This document shows, in pieces, positions 20,741 through 28,158 of a stretch of DNA of 43,607 bases. A program made the position numbers and the translations under genes. Location of the stretch: the IMG/VR virus record IMGVR_UViG_3300025000_000189, positions 1 through 43,607 of that record; one strand, given 5' to 3'. The stretch comes from a virus. Positions within the stretch are counted from its first letter, which is position 1, and each line of letters begins with the position of its first letter. The notes under the pieces were generated by a model that was not told where the DNA came from, did no database searches, and worked only from the letters and a program-made list of their open reading frames with translations.

Positions 20741-20996
20741 GGTACTTTTGTGGTTTAACCGGTGATAGCGCCGAATCGGTAGTGTCACTGATTAAGTGCT
20801 TGATACTGTTGGATAATTGGTAGTATCGCATGGCTGGCAGGTGGATCTTGAAAAACAAAAGAGTTTGTCAGGATGCTTGCAAGTTGCCGTTATGATTCAT
20901 TTATTGATACGGTAGGCTCTGTAGTATCCTTATTCCTTCTAAAGAGTTTAAGAAAGATATATCTGCTACTTTTTTAGTAGCGGCCTGAATACCGTA

Positions 20997-21008
20997 ATTG
21001 TATACAAT
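20997..21008. repeat. Palindrome ATTGTATACAAT, copy 1
   Basis: A perfect 12-base palindrome about 14 bases from the centre of the long inverted repeat. The same palindrome recurs at 21897-21908. Confidence 0.7.
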
Positions 21009-21236
21009 CTGATACCTTTTTATTTTTTCTCTATAAACTTTTTGTCAATTTTACCCCTACAGTGGTAACCGTGTCAGAAAACCAATCATTTCAGACACTT
21101 GCAGACTACCTGACAAGTCCTTTTGTTCAAGTAAGATACCCCTGTTTTTAATATACTCTTGTAACAGCATGATATCATTACATAAAAAAAAGCCTGACAA
21201 AAACGGCGTTATTGTCACTTAAAACGTAAAAGTGCC

Positions 21237-21244
21237 CATATATG
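21237..21244. promoter_or_regulatory. CATATATG box, control region right 1
   Basis: CATATATG in GCCCATATATGCG, the mirror of 20733-20740. Confidence 0.6.
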
Positions 21245-21309
21245 CGATATTTAGACAAAGCCTAACCGGACTAGCAGCCGAAATGGATCGGTGCCAGCAC
21301 CGAACGGAG

Positions 21310-21317
21310 CATATATG
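21310..21317. promoter_or_regulatory. CATATATG box, control region right 2
   Basis: CATATATG in GAGCATATATGCCC, between two CGGTGCC repeats. Confidence 0.6.
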
Positions 21318-21440
21318 CCCATTTCAAACGGTGCCAGCACCGGACGAAATGCGCGAATATAGCGTTATAGTAGTAGTAACACCGGACATTGCGTAAAATG
21401 GAGCGGAATGTAACCGGTGCCAGTACCGTTCGAACGGTGC

Positions 21441-21456
21441 GACTACATGTGTAGTT
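21441..21456. repeat. ACTAC/GTAGT dyad, copy 19
   Basis: GACTAC-ATGT-GTAGTT, spacer 4, between the last two CGGTGCC repeats of the control region and not near any start codon. Confidence 0.83.
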
Positions 21457-21539
21457 ATTTTGTAGAGAGCGTGGCACCGAACAAGGCTTTTTAGTAAACG
21501 GTGCCAGTACCGTTTGCAATTCTTGCGCCATACGCAATC

Positions 21540-21740
21540 GGTGGTATGCTCACGTACTAAGCGCGCCAGTGCGCACGCACGCGAATGCCTGGCCCGATGT
21601 CGATAGATGTCTAGCTCATGTCTACCTCGATGTCGAGTTGGATCAACGCACGCGCTAGGCGATGGGGTACGTGCGCGCTTACTATCGCGCCAGTATGCGC
21701 GCGCAGGAAGGACGGGGGCCGGGGGAAACTGGCGGCGGCT
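21540..21740. other. GC-rich island with CGCGCCAGT repeats
   Basis: A strongly GC-rich stretch amid AT-rich DNA. It holds CGCGCCAGT twice (near 21562 and 21685), each followed by GCGC-rich sequence, alternating GCGC runs and several GATGTC words around 21596-21636. I see no supported gene. Confidence 0.5.
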
Positions 21741-21765
21741 AGATTAGCGTTACACCCATTCACGA

Positions 21766-21845
21766 ATTTTTCTAAATTTCTATTCTGTTCGGTGTCATCA
21801 CTACTATTTTTCTAAATTTCTATTCTGTTCGGTGTCGCAACTACT
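21766..21845. repeat. Two tandem 40-base repeats
   Basis: Units 21766-21805 and 21806-21845 are identical over the first 31 bases and the last 6, differing only at three positions between (ATC against GCA). They are AT-rich and lie just upstream of the rightward promoter, as origin iterons or packaging sites often do. Confidence 0.85.
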
Positions 21846-21896
21846 AAAATCGTAAAATGCTCCCCAACAACTAATATACTATTTTAGTGTACAAAG

Positions 21897-21908
21897 ATTG
21901 TATACAAT
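21897..21908. repeat. Palindrome ATTGTATACAAT, copy 2
   Basis: Same 12-base palindrome as at 20997-21008, about 80 bases upstream of the rightward -35. Confidence 0.7.
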
Positions 21909-21961
21909 TGCTACACTTTCGATAGCACTCTCCCCCTAAAATTTTTTATGCAAAATTTTTC

Positions 21962-21977
21962 GACTACCTCTGTAGTT
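21962..21977. repeat. ACTAC/GTAGT dyad, copy 20, at the rightward promoter
   Basis: GACTAC-CTCT-GTAGTT ends 9 bases upstream of the -35 of the rightward promoter, a position fit for an activator or repressor. Confidence 0.86.
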
Positions 21978-21986
21978 AAAAATAAC

Positions 21987-22015
21987 TTGACATATATCTC
22001 CACTAATGCTATAAT
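21987..22015 (+). promoter_or_regulatory. Rightward consensus sigma70 promoter
   Basis: TTGACA (21987-21992), 17 bp, TATAAT (22010-22015): a perfect consensus promoter. The start near 22022 lies 25 bases before the small terminase ATG at 22047, which rules out the upstream in-frame ATG at 21948 as the main start. Confidence 0.92.
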
Positions 22016-22046
22016 CATCCTATTAATATATTATAGGAGTTACGCC

Positions 22047-22547
22047 ATGAACAATCTAACTATGCACGATCCTGACCTTCTTCATATCCTTATTGAACTA
22101 TTTTTCGCAATGCGCGAGAGCGAGGAGCTTCCGCCTACGGTTCCGGGTTTGGCCTTGGCGATAGGTTTCAACAGGACTCAGGATATCGTCAGTACCTTAA
22201 AACACTGGGAAGATGATGATTCTCAATACCCCGAGTCTTCAATACACGAACTGTTATCAGCTTTAACGCGGATTGAGGATCATTGCCTCATCAACGGCCT
22301 TAGAGATAGGATGCCTGCTTCTCTGGTTAAGTTTACTCTTGGTTCGTATCACAATGTGAAAGAGCCTTCGGTCAATCAGAATCAGACGGCGAACATTATT
22401 CAGATCGCTTTCGAGGCTCCTGAAGAGCGTATGCGTATCAGGGACGACTTCAAGGATCATGTGAAGAAGGCTATCTCTACTCCTGGCAAAGTGTTTCAGC
22501 TTCCACAGCAGCACCAGCAGTCCTATCAAATAGAGATAGGGGGCTGA
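22047..22547 (+). CDS. Terminase small subunit
   Basis: A 166-residue protein from ATG 22047, with TAGGAG just upstream. The pattern of a HTH-like N-terminal part (PGLALAIGFNRTQDIVSTL), a helical middle (SIHELLSALTRIEDHCLING) and a late segment (PASLVKFTLGSYHNVKE) fits small terminases that recognise the packaging site. It is followed after 6 bases by the large terminase. A longer frame starts at 21948, but the perfect promoter at 21987-22015 would be inside it. The small terminase call rests on pattern and position. Confidence 0.8.
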   Translation: MNNLTMHDPDLLHILIELFFAMRESEELPPTVPGLALAIGFNRTQDIVSTLKHWEDDDSQYPESSIHELLSALTRIEDHCLINGLRDRMPASLVKFTLGSYHNVKEPSVNQNQTANIIQIAFEAPEERMRIRDDFKDHVKKAISTPGKVFQLPQQHQQSYQIEIGG

Positions 22548-22553
22548 TAGCTC

Positions 22554-23945
22554 ATGGGGGATACGAAACGTATTGTCATACCGTATAAGCCGCGCCCGTA
22601 CCAACAGAAATTGGAGGAGGGGCTGTGGGGCTACCGTTTTCTTACAGCTGTTTGTCATCGTCGGTTTGGGAAAACGGTAGCGGCGGCTATCTGGTTGATA
22701 AAAGAAGCCTTGGCGGGAGGTTCTGACTTCCGTGGGTACTACATAGCGCCTAATCAGAAGCAGGCGAAGAGGGTAGTTTGGTCGTATTTCAAGACCTTTT
22801 TGGCTAATTTTGGCAACTTGGTAGGGTTTAATGAGACGGAACTCAGGATAGACATGCCGAATGGGGGCCAGATATTTCTCGTTGGTTCTGAGAACGTTGA
22901 GGCGCTCCGCGGTATTTACATAGATGCATCAGTAATGGACGAAATGGCCTCTTGGGTGAACTCGTCTTACGCGTTCTACGAGGTTCTGTACCCTGCAATG
23001 CAGGATCGCCAGGGTAAAGCGTTGATCATCGGGACTGTAAAAGGTCTAGATATGTTCTTCGACTTTTACAAGTTGGGACAAGATGATCAGTTTCCTGAAT
23101 GGAACAGCGTAATATTCAAAGCGTCTGAGACCGGTATTTTCACTGACGATCAATTACGGCAAATGCGTATCTTGATGGAGCGCAAAACGCCGGGGTCGTT
23201 TGACCGTGAGATGGAGTGTAACTTCTTCGCGAAGACTTCTGAAGTATTGATCACTCCAGAAGAGTACTATCAGGCGCTGGAAAGGAAACTTGCTCCTGGG
23301 GCTACTCGTCATCATCCTCTTATATATGGGTATGACCCTGGATATACGATAGATCCGGCTTCTCTCGTAAAACGTAAAGGGCCGGTTATGTTTAAGCCGA
23401 TACGCCTGAAGAACAAGGATTCTATATATCAGGCTGACTTTTTGTATGAAGAGTATCTGAAGGACAAGCCACAGTTTATCTATATAGATGCAGGTCAGGG
23501 CGAAGGTGTTATAACACGCTTACGCAGTAAGGGACTTGAGCATGTAGTTATCCCGGTTTGGTTCAATGGTCATTCGCCCAAGCCGTCTTGTGCGAACAAG
23601 CGGGCGTACATGTACCTTGAGTATAAGAATTGGCTAGGTTGGGGGTCGGTTCCTGACGATGATGGTCTGCTCAAGCAGTCAACGAATCAGTTGTTGGACA
23701 AAGCAGATACATCGAACCGTATAAAGCTGATGAACAAGCGGAAGATTGCAGAGCTTATCGGAGGCTCACCAAACGACTCGGATTCGGCGGCCCTAACTTT
23801 TGCTGGTGGCGGTATAGAACAACTCAGCTTAGAGAACGATGTTCGTTCAGCGTCTTCTTCTGAAGAGGCCATACAGATAATAATGAGCCAGATGAACAGC
23901 GAGCAGGGATATGATCCGAATAACTATCTTAATAGGGAGTCTTGA
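22554..23945 (+). CDS. Terminase large subunit
   Basis: A 463-residue packaging motor. The ATPase domain has Walker A CHRRFGKT (34-41) and a Walker B region IYIDASVMDEM (about 121-131). The C-terminal RNase H-like nuclease shows YGYDPGY (about 260), FIYIDAG and DSDSAALTFA. It cuts and pumps DNA into the procapsid through the portal. The order TerS, TerL, then acyltransferase and internal genes, is typical of podoviruses. The start follows the TerS stop and its own weak GGGGG site. Confidence 0.94.
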   Translation: MGDTKRIVIPYKPRPYQQKLEEGLWGYRFLTAVCHRRFGKTVAAAIWLIKEALAGGSDFRGYYIAPNQKQAKRVVWSYFKTFLANFGNLVGFNETELRIDMPNGGQIFLVGSENVEALRGIYIDASVMDEMASWVNSSYAFYEVLYPAMQDRQGKALIIGTVKGLDMFFDFYKLGQDDQFPEWNSVIFKASETGIFTDDQLRQMRILMERKTPGSFDREMECNFFAKTSEVLITPEEYYQALERKLAPGATRHHPLIYGYDPGYTIDPASLVKRKGPVMFKPIRLKNKDSIYQADFLYEEYLKDKPQFIYIDAGQGEGVITRLRSKGLEHVVIPVWFNGHSPKPSCANKRAYMYLEYKNWLGWGSVPDDDGLLKQSTNQLLDKADTSNRIKLMNKRKIAELIGGSPNDSDSAALTFAGGGIEQLSLENDVRSASSSEEAIQIIMSQMNSEQGYDPNNYLNRES

Positions 23946-23947
23946 GC

Positions 23948-24496
23948 ATGGCTGCGTTAGCTGTAGCAAATAGATATATCAGATATAGGGTGTTTGATCT
24001 TTCTAACTACGCGGTAGTTAAATATTGGGAAGACCTGCTTGCAGCGAATTTGCTCAAGGATAGATTGTGTGATACTCTTGAGCCAAATTTGAAAGATGTA
24101 AAAGAAATGCTTACAATTAAAAACAATCTATGTTATATTATGTGGGACACGGTTAATAAGAAAGTATGCGCCGATACCATGCTGAATAACATAAGCGGAT
24201 TGGTTGCTCAAGTTCATTTCAGTATGCACCCTGATTACTTTGGACCGGCTACGGTGAGGATAGCGAAAGAGGGATGTGAACAACACTTCAACACCGCAGT
24301 TGGCGGTCCAGACTACTATATATCTACACTTGTAGGGATAACGCCGGTAACGAATCGAAAGGCTATTTGCTTTATTCGCAAAGTCGGCTTTAAGCAGGTA
24401 TGCGAGTTGGAGAACGTCCTATACTTGCCGAATGAGGACAGGTACGTCAATGGCTGTTTAAGCAAACTAAGCGTTAAGGAGCTATATAATGGGTAG
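23948..24496 (+). CDS. GNAT-like acyltransferase, virion-associated candidate
   Basis: A 182-residue protein from ATG 23948, with AGGGAG 9 bases upstream; an in-frame TTG at 23942 is less likely. The C-terminal half fits a GNAT fold: STLVGITPVTNRKAICFIRK then VGFKQVCELENV. Similar acyltransferase-like proteins (DUF2824 type) sit after terminase in podoviruses, and some are internal virion proteins. The catalytic acceptor is unknown. Dyad copy 21 lies in frame near the N-terminus and encodes NYAVV. Confidence 0.65.
   Translation: MAALAVANRYIRYRVFDLSNYAVVKYWEDLLAANLLKDRLCDTLEPNLKDVKEMLTIKNNLCYIMWDTVNKKVCADTMLNNISGLVAQVHFSMHPDYFGPATVRIAKEGCEQHFNTAVGGPDYYISTLVGITPVTNRKAICFIRKVGFKQVCELENVLYLPNEDRYVNGCLSKLSVKELYNG
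24005..24019 (+). repeat. ACTAC/GTAGT dyad, copy 21 (inside acyltransferase-like gene)
   Basis: AACTAC-GCG-GTAGTT, read in frame as NYAVV near residue 20. Confidence 0.82.
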
Positions 24497-24995
24497 CAAA
24501 GGCGGGGGTGGAGGAGCTTTCGTGGAACGCGGGACGCCTCTGTCGCAAAACCAAGTAGCGGCTTATTCTAATCAGCAGCGGGATAAGAAAAACTCCAAGT
24601 CGCAAGGTGGTGACGGCTCAGGAAGTCCAGGCTATGCCGGGGGCGAGGTATCTAATACAGGCATGGCTAGAGAGGGGCTGGCTTTGGGGGCTGCGTTGGC
24701 GGTAGGTGTAACAACTGGAAACGCGCTAATGGCCGCTGAAGCTTACAGCAGAGTAAAAACCTCAGCGGAAGAAGGCTACTTAGGGGGCATGTTCGGTATC
24801 AGCGAATTTGGAGAAGACAAAGAAACCGCCGACGCTGCGGTTGCCACCACGACAGCGCAGCAAAAATCTGACCCTTTTGGTAGCTTGCTCGATGACGGTG
24901 ATGGGCAAGGTAATGACGGATTTGGCGGCGGGTTTGGCGGAGATATGGGCGGGACTAGCGACGCTGGCGGAACTGGCGCAACCGGAGTAGCTTAA
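24489..24995 (+). CDS. Glycine-rich virion-type protein, MGxKG family 1
   Basis: A 168-residue protein beginning MGSKGGGGG. A Ser/Gly/Asn-rich N-terminus is followed by a hydrophobic helix (EGLALGAALAVGVTTGNALM, about 60-80), then an acidic, glycine-rich C-terminus with FGSLLDDGDG. It overlaps the previous gene by 8 bases; AAGGAG precedes the ATG. Two neighbours begin with the same MGxKG motif, which suggests a small family of minor or internal virion proteins. Its exact role is unknown. Confidence 0.65.
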   Translation: MGSKGGGGGAFVERGTPLSQNQVAAYSNQQRDKKNSKSQGGDGSGSPGYAGGEVSNTGMAREGLALGAALAVGVTTGNALMAAEAYSRVKTSAEEGYLGGMFGISEFGEDKETADAAVATTTAQQKSDPFGSLLDDGDGQGNDGFGGGFGGDMGGTSDAGGTGATGVA

Positions 24996-25005
24996 AAATA
25001 ATTTC

Positions 25006-25021
25006 AACTACAGAGGTAGTT
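25006..25021 (+). repeat. ACTAC/GTAGT dyad, copy 22 with Shine-Dalgarno across the spacer
   Basis: AACTAC-AGAG-GTAGTT. The AGAGG sequence (25012-25016) is the ribosome site for the ATG at 25025, 8 bases downstream. Confidence 0.87.
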
Positions 25022-25024
25022 AAT

Positions 25025-25708
25025 ATGGGCGGGAAAGGCGGCGGCGGGGATATCATGGGCGGACCGACTACTCAGGAAGGCCAAAAATACTATGAAATGT
25101 ACCCTGATGTAGCGGAATCTGGGATGAACCCGTATTATCACTATACTGTATATGGACAAAATGAAGGCCGTGTATGGGGCCAACCTTCTGGCGGCGGTGG
25201 TTTTGCTTTTGAGATGCCGGAATTTAATACTGGACCCACTGTTGACTACGCCGCAGAGCAAGCCAAGCAGCAAGCTGAAGCTGATCGAAAATACGCAGTA
25301 TCTCAGATCGACAGCTTGTATCGGCAAAAATTTGCCGCGGCAAATCAGGCAGTAGACAAGACTGATTCGACTATCGCGGAAGAAATGGGCTATGCGAAAA
25401 CGTCCGGGGCGGACTACAATTATACTCCTGAGCAGCGAAAAGAGCGGATAAATAACACATTTGCTTCGCTTTGGTCAGAGGGGGATGAGAGTAAACTTCA
25501 GTCTCTCGAAAGTCAATACGGGGCCAACGGCAATAGATGGACTCTGGATGTTGTTCGTGGTGTAGCGAAGAAACAGGATGAGGAAAATAAAGAGGGCGCT
25601 GAAGCTGGTGGAGCTGTTGACCCGAAAGCTGTTTTTGGCAAACTTAATAAAGGCGAAGAAGATCCGAGCAATCTTCTTGGTGGAATCCTTGGCGCGTTAG
25701 GAGGTTGA
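25025..25708 (+). CDS. Glycine-rich virion-type protein, MGxKG family 2
   Basis: A 227-residue protein beginning MGGKGGGG. Its middle (YYEMYPDVAESGMNPYYHYT) matches a PDVA-type repeat in which Tyr and Asp-Val-Ala form a short fold common in phage and secreted proteins. A helical coiled region (AAEQAKQQAEADRKYA) and an acidic tail with EEDPSNLLGGILGALGG follow. Part of the MGxKG trio; a virion component is likely, the role unclear. Confidence 0.65.
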   Translation: MGGKGGGGDIMGGPTTQEGQKYYEMYPDVAESGMNPYYHYTVYGQNEGRVWGQPSGGGGFAFEMPEFNTGPTVDYAAEQAKQQAEADRKYAVSQIDSLYRQKFAAANQAVDKTDSTIAEEMGYAKTSGADYNYTPEQRKERINNTFASLWSEGDESKLQSLESQYGANGNRWTLDVVRGVAKKQDEENKEGAEAGGAVDPKAVFGKLNKGEEDPSNLLGGILGALGG

Positions 25709-25712
25709 TAAA

Positions 25713-26069
25713 ATGGGTGGGAAAGGAAAAGACAAACCTAAAGTTGAGGCTCAACCGGCTGCGGAAGGACCGGATATTGGTGCGTTGATAAATCCGATGA
25801 TGATGATGATGCAGCAACAGACAACTATCACTCAACAAATGCTGGAGCAGCAAAAACTCTTTCGAACAACGGCGGCAGTACCTGATACGTCTACTATAGA
25901 CGCTTTGGACTACGATAAAGAGAATCAAGCGTTAAAAGCTAAACTTGATAAACAGATAACTGACGCGGATATAAAGCGCAAGGGTGTGTTAGGGACAATA
26001 CTTACGAATATAGATGATGAGGATGATCCTAACACTACCACTTCGCTCCTTGGGAGATCTCCTAAATGA
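25713..26069 (+). CDS. Methionine/glutamine-rich protein, MGxKG family 3
   Basis: A 118-residue protein beginning MGGKGKDKPK. A stretch of six residues of mostly Met (PMMMMMQQQ) and a C-terminal motif (RKGVLGTILTN, then TTSLLGRSP) resemble the conserved ending of a small podovirus protein that precedes the portal. It overlaps the portal start by 4 bases (ATGA). AGGAGG is upstream. A head-assembly or portal-associated role is inferred from place. Confidence 0.65.
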   Translation: MGGKGKDKPKVEAQPAAEGPDIGALINPMMMMMQQQTTITQQMLEQQKLFRTTAAVPDTSTIDALDYDKENQALKAKLDKQITDADIKRKGVLGTILTNIDDEDDPNTTTSLLGRSPK

Positions 26070-27817
26070 AAGAGTTTAAAGTGCAATTCGAAGACGGCGA
26101 CGGAGCTACGGTCAAAACTCGTCTCAATGAGTACGCGCAGCTCATTAACATACGTAACGACTGGATTCCGGACGCCAGAGAAGTATCGGATTGGCTTATT
26201 CCGGCTAGGGGTATTTTCACAGCGAATACTAGGCCGAAGAAACGAACTCTCGTATCCTCGAAGATTGTTAACCCGAAAGGTAAACAAGCTTTCGAGGTTT
26301 TGGTGTCTGCGCTAAAAGAGGGGATAACGCCGTCCAGCCGTCCTTGGATAGATTTTAAATTCGCTAATCGGGCATTGCGGCAAATACGACCTTTGAATAT
26401 TTGGCTAAGTGAGGCGAAAGAAGAGATGTATAGTCAGCTTCGCCGTGCAAACTTCTATCAGACGATTACCAATTTCTACAAAGAATCGTGTGCCTTTGGG
26501 ACTGCGAGCTGCGGGGTGAATCCTGGTCCGAAGGACACTGCATTACATTTTCATGTTCCGACATTCGGTGAGTTTGCTGTTGGTACGAATGATTTCAATA
26601 TAGTTGACAGATACTATAGGACTATCTATATGAATTTCTGGCAACTGTATAAGAAATTCGGAGACAGATTGCCGATTGAAATGCTTGAAAAGCTACAGCA
26701 GCGAGACGCCACTCTCGATTTTTGGTATACGGTAGTAGAGGGTGTTGTCCCTGAGAGATTTATGGATATGCCTTTTACCCGTTTTTACATTTTGCAGTGT
26801 GAGAGCAAGAGCCAGTATGATGGTGGAATAAAAAGCAAGATTGATCCGGATAACAAGTATCGGGAATTTCTTGGCGTCGAAGGCTGCAATGAATTTCCTT
26901 GGCCGACTGTGCGTTTTGATGTTGTGTCTTCCGACGAGTATGGTATTGGCCCCGGAATGGAAGCCGTTCAAACGATAAAACGACTACAGGAGGTAGTCAA
27001 AAGTGGTTCGATTGCTTATCACAAGTCGATTCGACCGCCTCTGAATGTTCCTGTCCACATGAAAGGTCAGGTTCGAACTTATCCGGATGCCCTCAATTAC
27101 TATGTTGACCCGCAGCAGATCATAACACCTGCTTACGACACACGTTTCGATCATGCCAGCGCAGCACAGCAGGAAATGTCGCTTGATAAGATTCTTCAGG
27201 AAGTGTTCTTTAATGACGTTTTTCTCACAGCGTCAAGGAATCCGAATGCTTCGCCGCTGAAAGCTCGACAAGTTGATCAAATAGATTCAGAAAAATTCAT
27301 CCGACTTGGCCCGACTCTTGAGCGTTTCTTCTACGAAGGTATTATGCCTATTGGTATCCGGAGTTTTAACATATGTTCAAGAGCAGGGAAGTTGCCGCCT
27401 TTGCCTGAAGAGTACGCGAATGAGAATCTTACGCTTGAGGTAGAACTTACCTCGCTGTTGGCGCAGATGATGAAGTCGATGGCAGCTATTCCTGTGCAGG
27501 ATTTCTTGCAGCTTGTTGGCGGTGTGGCTCAATATCGTCAGGAAGTTATGGACATACCGGACTTTGATAGCATTGTCTATGACTACGCGAATATCAAAGG
27601 CGTTAATCCAGCCCACATGTTTTCGCGTGGTCAGGTGAAATCAGCTAGAGAGCAGAGAGCACAGACGATGCAAGCTCAGCAGCAAAAAGCCGAGCAAGCT
27701 CAGATGGCAGTTATGCAGGAGGAAGCTAACGCAAATAGAGCTTCAGCGGCTAAGGATATGAGCGAAGCAGGGCTTAATCTGACCGAAACGCTGCCGATGG
27801 AGGGTCAATTATTATGA
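26066..27817 (+). CDS. Portal (head-to-tail connector) protein
   Basis: A 583-residue protein of the T7-type connector family. It has an N-terminal region (RNDWIPDAREVSDWLIPARG), GLTPSSRPW-like text (here GITPSSRPWIDF), FYKESCAFGT, and a long central domain. The C-terminal part has Gln/Ala-rich helices (about 530-560). Twelve copies should form the portal ring through which DNA enters and leaves. Dyad copy 23 sits in frame (LQEVVKSG), with AGGAG in its spacer. The next gene starts within its last codons. Confidence 0.92.
   Translation: MKEFKVQFEDGDGATVKTRLNEYAQLINIRNDWIPDAREVSDWLIPARGIFTANTRPKKRTLVSSKIVNPKGKQAFEVLVSALKEGITPSSRPWIDFKFANRALRQIRPLNIWLSEAKEEMYSQLRRANFYQTITNFYKESCAFGTASCGVNPGPKDTALHFHVPTFGEFAVGTNDFNIVDRYYRTIYMNFWQLYKKFGDRLPIEMLEKLQQRDATLDFWYTVVEGVVPERFMDMPFTRFYILQCESKSQYDGGIKSKIDPDNKYREFLGVEGCNEFPWPTVRFDVVSSDEYGIGPGMEAVQTIKRLQEVVKSGSIAYHKSIRPPLNVPVHMKGQVRTYPDALNYYVDPQQIITPAYDTRFDHASAAQQEMSLDKILQEVFFNDVFLTASRNPNASPLKARQVDQIDSEKFIRLGPTLERFFYEGIMPIGIRSFNICSRAGKLPPLPEEYANENLTLEVELTSLLAQMMKSMAAIPVQDFLQLVGGVAQYRQEVMDIPDFDSIVYDYANIKGVNPAHMFSRGQVKSAREQRAQTMQAQQQKAEQAQMAVMQEEANANRASAAKDMSEAGLNLTETLPMEGQLL
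26982..26998 (+). repeat. ACTAC/GTAGT dyad, copy 23 (inside portal gene, AGGAG spacer)
   Basis: GACTAC-AGGAG-GTAGTC, fully symmetric, spacer identical to the ribosome-site spacers of copies 4 and 10 although no gene starts here. Read in frame as RLQEVVK. Confidence 0.85.
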
Positions 27818-28158
27818 TGAATGTTCACGAGGAATACGATAACCTGGAATCGGTAGATGATACCGTTGCAAGAGAAAAAAAGCTTGCAAAAGCGGAAGAA
27901 AAAGATTATAATTTATTTATGCTAAATGTGGAGCTGGCTATGCGGGACAAACCTGCTCGGCACTTCATAAGGGAGATTTTAAAGTGGTGTGGTTTTTATA
28001 GTCTGGTTACTCCTAACGAGGAAACTGCCGTTCATGCGGAGGGGCGGAGATGCGTAGGAGTCCAGATTAAGGAGGCTTTGGATCAAATTAACCCGAAGCT
28101 ATATCACGAATTGATGATCGAGGGAGTCGATTATGAAAAAGCTTTACTTGAACCTTAA
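27814..28158 (+). CDS. Bbp19-like head protein
   Basis: A 114-residue protein. The part HFIREILKWCGFYSLVTP, then AEGRRCVGVQIKEAL, matches the Bbp19-type domain of phages with BPP-1-like heads (hallmark: a WxLxxCG-like helix and an EGRRxVG segment). It overlaps the portal end by 4 bases and the scaffold start by 26. It is usually found between portal and scaffold or capsid genes, which is where it is here. A minor role in head assembly is inferred. Confidence 0.8.
   Translation: MMNVHEEYDNLESVDDTVAREKKLAKAEEKDYNLFMLNVELAMRDKPARHFIREILKWCGFYSLVTPNEETAVHAEGRRCVGVQIKEALDQINPKLYHELMIEGVDYEKALLEP

Larger units (their letters stand above)
20635..20758. repeat. Left arm of long inverted repeat
   Basis: It pairs with 21219-21342 about a centre near 20988.5 without any shift in register. 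Segments 20635-20666 (2 mismatches), 20675-20724 (2 mismatches) and 20732-20758 (several mismatches) match the other arm. Only the 8 bases at 20667-20674 and the 7 at 20725-20731 do not. It contains two CGGAGCTGGCACCG units and two CATATATG boxes. Confidence 0.85.
21219..21342. repeat. Right arm of long inverted repeat
   Basis: Mirror of 20635-20758. It contains CATATATG at 21237-21244 and 21310-21317 and two CGGTGCCAGCACCG units at 21289-21302 and 21329-21342. Confidence 0.85.
21289..21512. repeat. Four CGGTGCCAGYACCG repeats
   Basis: Units at 21289-21302, 21329-21342 (AGCACCG form), 21415-21428 and 21499-21512 (AGTACCG form). Two further inverted units (CGGAGCTGGCACCG) lie at 20635-20648 and 20675-20688. 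Partial copies occur between (CGAACGGTGCG, GTGGCACCGAAC). The unit is nearly palindromic, like a protein-binding iteron. Confidence 0.75.
20477..21946. other. Gene-free divergent control region, possible replication origin
   Basis: About 1.5 kb between the leftward and rightward blocks with no convincing gene. In order it holds: a GAAA-loop leader hairpin, the leftward promoter, dyad copy 18, an inverted repeat with 124-base arms centred near 20988, an AT-rich core with the palindrome ATTGTATACAAT, CGGTGCC-type repeats, dyad copy 19, a GC-rich island (about 21540-21740), two 40-base tandem repeats and a second ATTGTATACAAT. The rightward promoter follows at 21987. Symmetry, iterons and divergent transcription fit an origin plus transcription switch; this is inference. 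Confidence 0.7.

Noticed and set aside
20789-20817. TGATTA-17-GATAAT promoter-like sequence on the plus strand
   Set aside because: The -35 is poor; only its AGTGCTTGATA similarity to the 13803-13831 promoter spacer is notable.
21271-21537. Minus-strand 88-codon frame in the control region
   Set aside because: Its repeated VLAP residues are only the translation of the CGGTGCC repeats; no ribosome site and unnatural composition.
21948-22046. Upstream in-frame extension of the small terminase
   Set aside because: The perfect sigma70 promoter lies inside it, and the later ATG has a better ribosome site.
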